NCBI GenBank assembly: GCA_007258455.2
Contig: VDFB02373365.1
Span: forward strand, 217,181,765-217,245,764
Direction: 5' to 3'
DNA from: Sequoia sempervirens
Taxonomy: Eukaryota; Streptophyta; Pinopsida; Cupressales; Cupressaceae
DNA length: 64,000 nucleotides
The notes under the pieces were generated by a model. It was not told where the DNA came from and searched no databases. It worked only from the letters and a program-made list of their open reading frames with translations. The position numbers and the translations under genes were made by a program. Below, one piece after another: positions 36,465 through 46,925 of this stretch. The stretch's first letter is position 1. Each line of letters starts with the position of its first letter.

Positions 36465-36495
36465 CCTACTTTCGAAAAAGTAGGTGGCGACTCTG
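36465..36495 (+). other. Stem-loop and second PBS-like motif of element C
   Basis: CCTACTTTCGAAAAAGTAGG folds into a hairpin and is followed at once by TGGCGACTCTG, an exact repeat of the PBS core, 25 bases before the gag ATG. Element A has the same arrangement at 16486-16515. Confidence 0.65.
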
Positions 36496-36520
36496 AAAGG
36501 ATTTTTGCAGGTTTTTAAAC

Positions 36521-37740
36521 ATGAATGTAGGAGGATTTCAGTTCAGGGGAGGTCATGCTGGAGCTCCTCATGGTTAGTAGTATGTGCCATATTATCATAC
36601 ATAGCACTATAGTCCAATGTACCAGCATCCGTACCCACCTAGTGCCCCCCCTCATCAGTATACAACAATGATCAAACAATTTGATTTTTCAGGGATTCAG
36701 TTATCCCCTTATCCAATGGATAGCAGTTGGAGAGGTATGGTTCCAAGGTTTACAGGAAATGATGCAATCACTGTTGAAGATCATTTAAGAAGTTTCAATG
36801 CTTTCATCCAAGATTTGGATGTGCCCTATGAAGATTTACGCATGAGGCTATTCATGATATCACTTGTTGAAGATGCTAGGGATTGGTTCAACAACTTACC
36901 AACTGTCTCAATTGATTCTCTCCAAGGATTTCAAGAATAATTCCTCGAGCAGTTTGGGAATCTAAGTGCACCAGATTTTTCTCTTCATGAATTATTACAT
37001 ATCCAGAAAGATCAAAGTGATACAATTTATAATTTCAATTAGAGATTCAATAAGTTGCAGAGTAGGATACCTATTGGATCAAAGTTTCCAGATTCCATAG
37101 CATTGAGTATTTATTTGAATGCTTTTGATCCAAAGATAGGGTATGAGCTGAGAAATAAATTCCCAAGTTTGGCTAAAGCACAGAAGATGGCACAAACAGT
37201 TGAAAACAATAGGAAGGCTGCTGGGATAATCAGTAAAAGAGATATTCCTAGGGTTTCTTAGCTGAGCAACAAATATAGGAACGAAGGGACGAGGTTACAT
37301 GACATGCCCTATAAAACAAACTAGAAGGACAACAAACCTATAACAGCTAGGCCTGGAAGTGAGGGAGCTTCTGATCCATTGAGTAAGAAAGGAACCTATA
37401 TGGTAAGTAATAATTACTATTGTGAATTTTGTGATAGGCCACATTCCCCAGATCATTGTGTTGTAGCCCAAAGAATGAAAGAGGAGGGGATGTTGATGGG
37501 AGACAATAGAGAAGATCACACAGTGTATCTGGCTTCAGATACCTTTTACCATGTTGTGGAGAGGAACTCACCTTCGGAGACTGAAGGTTCTCAGCATAAT
37601 GTTTCAAGTTAGAAATACTATGTCCATATGGCTAAACATCATGAAGAAGATTATACAGTGCCACATTTTGTTGAGGTGCCTGCTCAATATAGTATGAAGA
37701 GACTTACTGAAGAAGAGGTGGAAAGACTAACTGTTTCTTA
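36521..37740 (+). pseudogene. gag: gag of element C
   Basis: MNVGGFQFRGGHAG starts the frame. The capsid core follows with SSWRGMVPRFTGNDAITVED, FNAFIQDLDVPYEDLRMRLF and DPKIGYELRNKFP. The knuckle YYCEFCDRPHSPDHC (37417-37461) is CX2CX3HX4C, one residue shorter than usual before His and identical in form to that of A. The tail is SMKRLTEEEVERLTVSY. Frame is kept throughout and is broken only by stops, nearly all TAG. The same frame runs on into the acidic ORF. Confidence 0.85.
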
Positions 37741-37912
37741 TTAGAGGGAAGAAAAAAAAAGAGAGACATTGGAGCAGAAGAAAGGGATTGAGGCAGAAGG
37801 CTCCTCTTTTAACTTCATTCAAGCATTGTCCCAAGGAATAAGGTATGAGAACATTATCAAGGTTGATTCCAATGATTTTATTTCTGATGAGTAGAGAGAA
37901 ATTGATCAAACA

Positions 37913-39253
37913 ATGCTTCCAATAGAAGATGAGATATGTGCAAGTCAGTATGATTCTTGTGATGCCTTGCACAATAAAGATGAAGGTGCAAGACATTTCT
38001 CTTGCATAACAGATTGTCATAGAGAGAGTAGTGTTTGTTTTAAATATGCTGGTGCTGATGATGAACCTAAGGAATTTGATCTGCAGTCAAGGAATTCCTT
38101 CACCTCTTATGAAGATCAAGATGAAGAGGCAGTGGGAGATGTTGATTCATCAAATAGTAAGTATACAGTGCCTCTGGCTACAGTTGAAAGTTATCAAGAT
38201 ACATCTGATGAAGAAGAGGTTTGTACATTTGAAAGTAATTTCCAAAATTTTTCAAACTTGTTGTATGATGAGGAGTTAAATGAAGATAAAATGATTTTTT
38301 GCCAAGGTGTATCAATGAATAAGTTTCAGATGTTTTCAAATCCACTCTATGAAAGGGAGGAAATAATTTTAGACAAGCAGAATGATGGAATAAATAACTG
38401 CACTGATGATGTTTCTAATTTCCTATTCCTTGATGGTATTGAATTTCTGTTTGATGATGACAAAAGTGAGGAGTATAACTGTAGTGATGAAAATATTGAG
38501 ACTTGTTCACTTAGTTGTGAACAGGTTGTAGATTTGTTTACTTCTAAATGCCAAGGTCGTGCACATGATGAAGATTTTGAAGTTTTGTCTCCAGCTTACT
38601 TTTGTTTTGACAGTGAAAAATCTTTGTGTAAAGATTCTTATGACTCCCTGTGTATTTCTTGGAATGATGGTGAAACTGGTGATGTGGATCAAAAGTCTGT
38701 GTTTGTTCAGAAGGAGGTATGTGGTTTTGAATTTTCTAATGCATGTGAAGAAGACATTTATTTGCATACCAAAGATGATAGAATCCCAGATTTGATTGAT
38801 TCATATATGCTAGATACTAGAGATGTGAGTTATGATCTAGTGTTGTCTCTGAATAGAGATACTAAAGAGATGCAAAGGGTTTCAGATTTGTGTGTTTCAG
38901 ACAGTGTTGGTATAATAGAACATTTTGTTTCTCAAGTGAAGCACTGTGATTATGAATTTTTAATACAGTTGGGAGAGTGTTTTAGTATACATAACAGTGA
39001 GGGAGATAATGAGGAATGTTTTATTTCATATGTATACATTTTGTATGTTGGAGATAAGAGAGATTTGTCTAATGATGAAGAATATAAACTGTTGAGTACT
39101 GTTGGGAAGTTGGTCCAAGTTGAGCATGGTGACTCTTTAAAAACTTTCAGTGACAGGATGAATTGCATGAATATCTTTAGGAGAAGTTTAATGAACTCAA
39201 AACAAAACCAAGTATTTGACAGGGGAAAGCTTGGTTTGAGTTTCAGATTGTAA
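37913..39253 (+). CDS. Acidic 446-aa ORF replacing pol in element C
   Basis: Stop-free for 446 codons from an internal Met and in the same frame as gag, so probably the C-terminal part of one gag fusion of about 910 codons. Very rich in Asp, Glu, Ser and Cys (for example DEEEVC and DDDKSEEYNCSDENIE). Contains an internal repeat (NFQNFSNLLYDEE and NKFQMFSNPLYERE, about 35 residues apart). No transmembrane segment, protease, RT or integrase motif is visible. The C-terminus is basic (RRSLMNSKQNQVFDRGKLG). I do not recognise it. It stays open while the adjoining gag has about ten stops. Confidence 0.6.
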   Translation: MLPIEDEICASQYDSCDALHNKDEGARHFSCITDCHRESSVCFKYAGADDEPKEFDLQSRNSFTSYEDQDEEAVGDVDSSNSKYTVPLATVESYQDTSDEEEVCTFESNFQNFSNLLYDEELNEDKMIFCQGVSMNKFQMFSNPLYEREEIILDKQNDGINNCTDDVSNFLFLDGIEFLFDDDKSEEYNCSDENIETCSLSCEQVVDLFTSKCQGRAHDEDFEVLSPAYFCFDSEKSLCKDSYDSLCISWNDGETGDVDQKSVFVQKEVCGFEFSNACEEDIYLHTKDDRIPDLIDSYMLDTRDVSYDLVLSLNRDTKEMQRVSDLCVSDSVGIIEHFVSQVKHCDYEFLIQLGECFSIHNSEGDNEECFISYVYILYVGDKRDLSNDEEYKLLSTVGKLVQVEHGDSLKTFSDRMNCMNIFRRSLMNSKQNQVFDRGKLGLSFRL

Positions 39254-39534
39254 CAACTCAAAATAGATGAAACAACACAGAGGATTAAGGGTTGCCAGTG
39301 CATGGACAACTCTTGCTTGTCCTCTTAAAATTATTTTCCATGCATAGTAGTTTTAGGGATTTGTTTCATTTCCATTTTGCATTCACCTCCATCTTGCATT
39401 CATTTTGCTTTCATTCCTTCGTGCTTCATTTCCATTGCTGATCACTAGTCCTTCATTTTGCATCTAGTCTGCTCACCCATTGATTTTGGATCCTTGCAAT
39501 GATCTAACTATCATTCATCCCCAGTCGGACCCAC
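39254..39534 (+). other. 3' UTR of element C with conserved hairpin
   Basis: CAGTGCATGGA (39297 onward) pairs with TTTTCCATGCATAGTAG near 39335-39350, matching the element A hairpins in sequence and place. The rest is a degenerate CATTTTGCATTC / CATTTCCATT low-complexity run. No clear polypurine tract precedes the 3' LTR. Confidence 0.55.
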
Positions 39535-41479
39535 TACTAGAACTATAAAAAATGGATATTTTCACATGTTGATTTTGCTCATAATCTTCCAAATGAGTCC
39601 TACCTTTATGCATTTCCCTCTCTTCATGCATATTTTCTCCATGTTTTCCAATGTTGTCCCATTGAATCCATTGGGTTATGCATATTATTCATTCTGGTTC
39701 ATGTCGGCATAGGTACCCAAATGTCTCCCCAACTTGTGTATGTTTCACTATTTCTTATTGTAGGTTATCGGCATGACACATCCTATGTTTCAGCGATAGT
39801 TGAGATACTTATCGGCATAGGAAATCATATTCGGGTGAAGGTCATATTGGAACATCTGTGTCTTACCAAACGACATTTGAAAAGTTCTATCGACAACTAA
39901 TGGAGTGCATCGGCGTGAGTTATACTTTTCAGTGGAAGGTCTTGGCGATATCATCTTGTTATACCGACCGCCGCTTAAGGGATACATTTCGGTGTGAGTT
40001 GGGGCTTTCAATATATCGTCTTGGTGAATGACCTTGGTCTTGTCGATAAGGCATATGGAGACTCCATCGGTATGAAAATCTGTTGGTCTTGGCGAACACG
40101 AGTGACTTCAAGGTATTTCAGTATGACATGGTGTTGTTTCTGAGATGTCTCACCGATACTATATTGTCTTGGTGAAAGCAAGTGGGGATTGGTTATCGGT
40201 ATAGGAGTGGCCTAGTCACAGCGACATGAGGTTGGGTTCTATGGTTTTTGGTGTAGCCCGATATACTCTATGAGACGTCTTGCTGAGGGGTAAAGGCTAT
40301 AGCAATACACATGATAGGCGCTCTTCGACAAGAGAAGCAAAAGGTTGTGGCGGTATAACAAAGGGGTAAAAGGTATACTTTCGGTATGAAAAATGGATTT
40401 TGATGTATTGTTTCACCGACTGTGGTTGGCTATACTAAAACATAAGGAAGACAAATGGATACTCAGTGACTTCAAAGTAGCGAACAGTTTGATATAGCAA
40501 TGCACGGGGAACATGCGATATGCACACGGGATATCAATGATTGAATTGCCTTCGGCATAACTGCAAATGTGTCACAACGAATATTCACTGATGAATAATG
40601 ATTTTAGATTATTCTGGCTGACATGATTTTGAAGCGTTTAGTTTTCTAATGCTGGTGTATATATATGCACACGAATTGTAATTGAAAATGATTAGAATTT
40701 AGATTAGAAGCAAAAGGTAGTCAGATGGCTACAATAGGATAATTTTCTCTTTCCAGAGACTATGTGAATGATTTCAAATGGTGGTTTCAATGAAGATCAG
40801 CTGGTGTGGCATTTTACTTCTGGTGTCAATTGTATGTTGAGTTTATTGAAGAGTATTATTAAGTTGTCTCCAAGTTGATTTTTCCTAGTTGTTTAAATTG
40901 AAGTAACAAGTTTATTTTTAGTTTATCAGTGCACATTTGTTATATCTGTGTGATTAATTGACTGGTTCTCTTAAGTAGGGATTAAATCCTTTCTGTTGAT
41001 CATAGTAATTAGGGGGAATTCATCTGGATTCTTAAAGTAGAGCTTAGTAATCATAATCTTGCATTGTTTATACAAGTTATAAATAGATCATATGCCTACA
41101 ATTTGATTTTCTACCAGAATAAGTTGCCCATTTCTATTTTGTTTGACTCTGCATACCCAACAAGGCACTGGTCTCTACATTTCATCATTTTGAATTCACT
41201 TAATCTCTTTTTATTAGTTAATTGAGCATTCTAGGATTTAGATCAGAAGGTAGCTATCAAGTTTGGTTTCATTTGTTCACTGTCATCTACCATTGTGGAC
41301 AAAGCATTTCAAAAAGAAAATCACAAGTCTGCATTATTCAGTTAGGTACACCCACCTAGGTCTAGCAGCACCTAAAGAGTAGAAGGTTTGATTGTTTCAA
41401 ACCTTGTTCTGTTACCCTGAAACGTCGTGAAAGCTTGGCAACCTTTCATTTTTCAAACCTGCATTTTTGAGAGCTAACA
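39535..41479 (+). repeat. 3' LTR of element C
   Basis: Matches 34247-36188. Its first bases have mutated (TACTAG for TGTTAG). It ends GAGCTAACA against the second ATAAG. Several CG words seen in the 5' LTR appear here as TG or CA, and vice versa, as expected from deamination. Confidence 0.92.
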
Positions 41480-41484
41480 ATAAG

Positions 41485-41706
41485 AAAATTAGAAGCAGTA
41501 CTTTCCAAGTTGGAGAACTAGTGTTGAAGGAGAATCAGAAGAATGTCCCAAACCCAAGTAGCAAAGGAAAATTTGAACCCAATTGGTTGGGACCATTTGT
41601 TATCACAACAAGTTATAATTAAGGAGCTTATCGGTTATCAACACCCGAAGGGGAACTTCTACAAGAACCCATGAATAGTTCTCATCTCAAAAAGTTTAAT
41701 GCCTAA
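41485..41706 (+). pseudogene. Integrase of element B, C-terminal part
   Basis: Continues the integrase frame exactly after element C and one TSD copy. It reads STFQVGELVLKENQ, GKFEPNWLGPFVI, one stop, then AYRLSTPEGELL and EPMNSSHLKKFNA, ending TAA at 41704. This is the SH3-like DNA-binding tail of Tat-type integrase. Its join with 34246 proves the nesting. Confidence 0.85.
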
Positions 41707-44183
41707 ATCTTTCAAGGTATAGAACCAAAAAATCAAAAAAATAAAAAAATGTCTTGAAAAAATGGTTACTTCGGCAAAAACTTGGCAAATAGGCATCTTG
41801 GTGACAACAAAAACAATCAAAAAAAGCAAAAAATCCAAAAAAATTAGAAAAAGGATAAAAAATAGTAAAGAGAAAAATCGTCCTCTAGTGAAAACCACTA
41901 TGGTGGCACTTTGGACAAGTACCTTGGTGAAAACTTGGCAAATAGGTGCCTTGTGTAAATAAGAACTTTCCATCCACCAGGATCTTTACGGATTATTCTG
42001 CATCATCCATCCATCATGTTTCCATCACATTCAAATCTGCATCCATCACCCATCCACTTGCATCTGCACCATAGCTTGGTCTATTGTTCCTATCATGATC
42101 CCTCCTAGTACTACTCGGGCCATCCCTAAGGTCAGTTTGTCTTGCCTTTATCTGAGTAGTCTATTGCATCACACTGGGGGCATTTTCTTATCGGATCAGA
42201 TTCATGTATATTCTTAAAGTCCTAAAATTAAAAAATCCAAAAACATCAAAAAATAAAAAAAATCCAAAAACATCGAAATATCAGAAAATCCAAAAACATC
42301 AAAACATATCAAAAATCCCAAAACAGGTCAAAAAGTCAAAAACAGAGTTGTCAGTCGAAATACGTGGTCTTTGCGTGTATAGCATAGGCAAGGCTAATTT
42401 GTTGATCAACCCCCGAGGCCCGTAGGATAGGTCCTTAAGTTAGTCTCTTGGTAAAAATTTTAGAAAACCCAAAACATTCAAAAATACCAAAAACAGCTTC
42501 AAAACATTGCCAAAACTCCAAAAACATTCAAATATTTAAAAAATCCATCCATCTCATCTCTCTTGCACCTGCAATAACATCACTCATAATAAACGATCAT
42601 CATCATCAATCTTCGGTAAGATAATCAGAAACAAGTCTAGCTAGTCAAAAGTAAAAACTCAAAACATCAAGTCTTAGGTCTAAGTCAGTACATAAACAAG
42701 ATGGTCAACTCTTCGCATTGATAACCTATCATCCAACTGGTCCCATAGCAATCATTTGAAAGAACACTTTGGATAAACGAAATGACATGCCACCATCCAC
42801 TAACATGTCCTAGGATGTATCCTTCCTACAATGGGCATATCCTTTAGCAATAGTTTTGGTTCTTATCCTTAAAAACATATCCCCTTTTGGTTAGCAGTAT
42901 TGAAGAACATCAACTTGTTTGTTTACTTTATCTTTACCCTTTTGATTGATCATATTGTGCTCATTCCAAGGACTTCTCGATGATATCCGAATAGAGGATT
43001 TAGAGAAATAGTAATGGGGCAATGATCATTATCTTTTGTTTGTTGTGCTTGTTGGATGTTCTTGTAATATAACCTGGGCGAATACTTGCTTTGTTAGGTA
43101 TGTATGGAGGAGGTTTTCAACAGTTTGTTGACTATTGCATTGATAGGTTATAGCTTTCTGTGTTTTGGTCTGAGGTGTTTGAAACTTGTAAGTGCATCCT
43201 AGCAGGGTTTCTGTATGTCAAGTGTGAGCAAGGATACTCCTATCTGCTTTTCAAGTCAAAGTCCATCACACTAGGTACAACGCCATCCTGGTTTTCTATA
43301 CCTTGATGCATTGTACCATGTGTGTCATCAAACATAAGGAAATTGGCACTTTGAAAATCCCAACTCCTCGGCAAGTAATCATCATCATTTTGCATATTCA
43401 TCATCTTGTGTCTTGTTGAAATGAATTCTCTTTCATTTTTTCTTGCTCATCGCACTAACAAGGTACTATGATAGTTGATCATCATCATCATCATCATTGT
43501 CATTGATCCTGTATCCACAAAACATTAGCATATTGCATCAACATATCATATAGGAAACGTATGTGTTACATCATCATATAAACATGTTATCATAAGCATT
43601 CTTCATAGATTAGCACATCTCTTTCTCATTACATTGCATCCATTTTTTGCATCACATTGCATTCATCAGATCAATCACCGCATAACAACCATTTGCATAA
43701 ACATTTCATAACCATTTCACATTACCACCTACTACATAATCATACATAATAAGTACATAAGCATTATAGATAATCCATTGCATACATACTCACACATATT
43801 ACGTTCATTTTCATCATACCACTTTCGATTAACATATCATTTCATATATCACATTCCATCACAGTAAATGCATCACATACATTACATACATTTAACATGT
43901 TTAGGATAATATTTGTTATTCTAAGCATCTTAAAACCATCTCATTTACATCATCATATAAACACGACCATTACATTCACATTGCATTATATCGTCCACTA
44001 ATCATCCATATCATCTTATAAATAACATCACAATCATTTTTGCATTTCATTGCATAAATCATTCCACATCATTACTTCTTTTCTCTGACTGGGCAGTAGT
44101 GGGGCAAGATTTTAAAAGCAAAATATTTTGGCTTTGATCAAGATCGTTTATTCTTTGAACTAATGCAACAAGTGCATTGCTTC
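41707..44183 (+). repeat. 3' untranslated region of element B with degenerate repeats
   Basis: No ORF of note. A pair of CTTGGCAAATAGGYRYCTTG repeats (near 41777 and 41935), each with nearby A-rich spacers, is followed by an array of AAAATCCAAAAACATC-like units (about 42220-42330 and again near 42460-42550). From 43390 to 44090 there is CAT-rich low complexity. 3' UTR tandem repeats are a known hallmark of Tat/Ogre-type elements and a source of satellites. Confidence 0.6.
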
Positions 44184-44197
44184 AAAGAGGGGTAAAA
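44184..44197 (+). other. Polypurine tract of element B
   Basis: AAAGAGGGGTAAAA lies directly before the 3' LTR start (TGTAGACACG), the expected primer site for plus-strand DNA synthesis. Confidence 0.8.
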
Positions 44198-45483
44198 TGT
44201 AGACACGTAAAATGTACTGATTGACATTGTGCATTTGATCCCGACTACTAACATCATTTCATCCTGAATCATCCTTCGGTCTAACCATTTAATCAAATCC
44301 CCTTATCTGATTAAATTCATCAATATTCCTTTCTTAATTAAATAAACCAGTTATCTAATTAAGTCACCTCTTCTTGATAATTAAATTAATCATCTTGATT
44401 TAATTATCCTATTTAATTAAATAATTGATTTTATTTGATTAAATCTCTAAAGTCTATCTATTAAATTAAATAAATTAAAACCTTATTTAGTTTAATCTAA
44501 CATCATCTCTTTTAATTAAATAAATCAAAAATCTTTATTTAATTAATCTCTTATCACCTTCCTCTCATATTTGATTTAAATAAATCCACAAATTTAAGTC
44601 AAACAGGTCACATCATTTAACCCCCTTCATTAAATTAATTAGCTTTGATTAATTTAATCTCCTATCATGTCCCATCCTCCAGCATTTACCACTTGCACAT
44701 GAAAATGGATTTAATTGATTTATTAAATCTCTATTTTCCGCAACAAAGCATCTTTTGGAATATTCTCCAAGTTTCAATTCAAAAATCCAAGTTGACATGT
44801 ACATCCAACAAGGAATTTACTCCATCTTACATGTCCTTTGCCTTGAGCCAAGTGGCATTCAATGCATTCTTTCTTCCCTCTTGCAAGCCATTTCAACAAT
44901 TTAAAAATTTAAAAATATGCATTTATTGGCACAATCCTCAAAACTTGCACATCCTCCATCCACTCATAGGTTGACAAGTGGCCTCTTTCCATTGGATGAA
45001 TGTTAGTCCCACATTGCTCTATTTTGGAAATTCATGCTTCAATCTCATCTATAAATAAGAGGCTCCATTCCTCATTTGATCATCCACAAATTATGCAAAG
45101 TTACTATACTCAAATCTCTAGCCATTTTCACCAATACCATTGAGTTCTTAGCTAGGTTATGCAGGTTTTTAGCTTGGAGCATTCACCATCCTTCATCAAA
45201 GTTGATCATTCATCAACAATACATCAATCTTGCATCATAGGAATTGGGAAATGGCCAATTTTTACATCAAATTCGCATCAATTCTCCCACGGGATCATGA
45301 GTTTGCTAGTTTAATTAGGATTCAATCTCTACTTTGTTGTTTTCATTTGTGTTCTCCATTGGTTTTTTCCTAATTTGAACTTTGTGAATGGATTTCATGG
45401 GGAATCCTTGTTCTTGCTTGCATTTCACAATCTAATGTGTTTGTTTTTATTGTTTTGCAGGTATTTGGATTGGGGTTCTCACA
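44198..45483 (+). repeat. 3' LTR of element B
   Basis: 1286 bp, about 95% identical by eye to the 5' LTR in the first 166 bases. TATA box at 45050-45057. It ends CTCACA, followed by the second AGTAC. Confidence 0.93.
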
Positions 45484-46920
45484 AGTACCATAGTCTCATA
45501 GCATGCACATTATTGTAGGTGTGGGATTTCACCCACATCATGTGCACGAGGCCAATCGGGTTCCCATAGAGGCGACCATACACTATCCCCATGGACCATT
45601 GGTATGAGGTGATAAGGTAGTGGAGACACGATGACTTGTTGTTTTGTCATTTACAATTTGATACCCTTTTTCCTGATTGGGATAGATGGAGACCCTATCA
45701 TTTTTTTAGGTGGGTGGATGACAACAAGTACCTTTGAAACCTGCAATGGGACCATTTTATCATAGGTTTCCACGATCATTTCATTATGCCTTATTATTAG
45801 AGTTGGGTCATGTGGTAGCATGGATGTGTACAAACCATCCTTCCTATAGTCCCCATGTATACACAGGTGATGAGGAGTGTTGCGAGACCTAGGGATATTC
45901 CTCATCCCTTTATCACTGAAATCGTTCCATTAGATGATGATGATCCCAACCGAGATCTACCATCAATATCCATGGTAGATAACATCAGTATAGTTGCAGA
46001 TTTTAGAGGATGGTGGGACAAGCATTGTCCTCATCTAGTGTTTGAAAAGGATTCCCCTAGACGGGATCCTATCCCATAGGGGAATGTGCTAGCATAGGCA
46101 CCACAAGACATGAGGAGAGGCCAAGGAGGTGGGCTAGAGTAGGGTGAGGAGGAGGAGAGGCTACATGAGGAGGAGCAACGGCCAACATCACTGAGGCCAA
46201 GGTAGCGGAGGAGGAGATCATCACCTCCACCAGCTACCCCCATCTCATCAACACCACTGACAACACCTACTGTCACAACATCAATGGATCTAGTACTACT
46301 AAGAGTGGTTGTAGATACCAGCAGTGTAGGTCCTAGCATCACTCCTCACCCTAACCCTGCTTGGCAGCCATAGGACCTAGGTATATTGAGCATGTTATTT
46401 ATACTTTAGCACCTTTAGTTTTCTTTGTTGATGATTACATGTTATATTGATCATATTCTTTTTTTCTATGGTTGTAGAGGATGTACAAGGATGACTAGGT
46501 TGATAGCCCAATTTATATTAGAGGTGGCCCTTGACGTGCCCATGTAGGGGATGGTCCTCGATGCATATTGGCCAATTTTTGTGAGGTGACATGCCTATTT
46601 ATTCGAGTTGGTAGTGTGTCTAAGGATAGCTTTTGAGGAGTAGGGGAAAAGGATCATGCAGAGGGTTGTAGACATTACCACACACTAGAGGTAGCATGAC
46701 CAATTGTTAAGGGAGCTACAGACAATGCTCGCAAAGCAGGATGTAGTTGTGATGAGGGCTAATGCCATTGAGTAGGTGTGTGACACCCTATAGATCCATC
46801 TTAATGACCTCATAGGACAACTGGTAGCCATGATCTTGGTAGGTTATCAATAGCTACAATAGGAGTTGATGCAGACCCATATGTAGATATGCTCCTTTCA
46901 AGGAGAGATTAGGAGGATGC
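45484..46920 (+). pseudogene. Decayed coding remnant, unknown protein
   Basis: Scattered protein-like stretches in shifting frames: FDTLFPDWDRWRPYHFFRWV, RDIPHPFITEIVPLDDDDPN (45885 onward), ISIVADFRGWWDKHCPHLVF, then a Pro/Thr-rich part and a coil-like end near 46690-46850 (RELQTMLAKQDVVVMRANAI). It continues leftward across element B into 21969-22104. Trp-rich content plus a coiled-coil tail recalls plant mobile-domain type proteins, but I cannot confirm this. Confidence 0.35.
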
Positions 46921-46925
46921 ATTGG

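Larger units (their letters stand above)
34247..41479 (+). mobile_element. Element C: 7.2 kb non-autonomous gypsy, TSD ATAAG
   Basis: LTRs of 1942 and 1945 bp start TGTTAG and end CTAACA, flanked by ATAAG at 34242-34246 and 41480-41484. The interior encodes gag and an acidic ORF, with no PR, RT, RNH or INT. Gag, PBS, LTR ends, R/U5 and 3' UTR hairpin match element A, which makes C a probable dependent of A-type machinery. The LTRs differ by about 6% in a 230-base sample. Confidence 0.92.
22110..45483 (+). mobile_element. Element B: 23.4 kb Tat-like Ty3/gypsy retrotransposon, TSD AGTAC
   Basis: Boundaries are exact: AGTAC at 22105-22109 and 45484-45488 flanks LTRs that start TGTAGACACG and end CTCACA. 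Order: 5' LTR, PBS, 2.8 kb leader, gag, PR, G-patch-like segment, RT, RNH, aRNH, INT, 2.5 kb 3' UTR, PPT, 3' LTR. The CX2HX4HX4C gag finger and an aRNH between RNH and INT are Tat-group features. About 7.2 kb of the length is the nested element C, so B itself is about 16.1 kb. The LTRs differ by about 5% in a 166-base sample. Confidence 0.93.
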
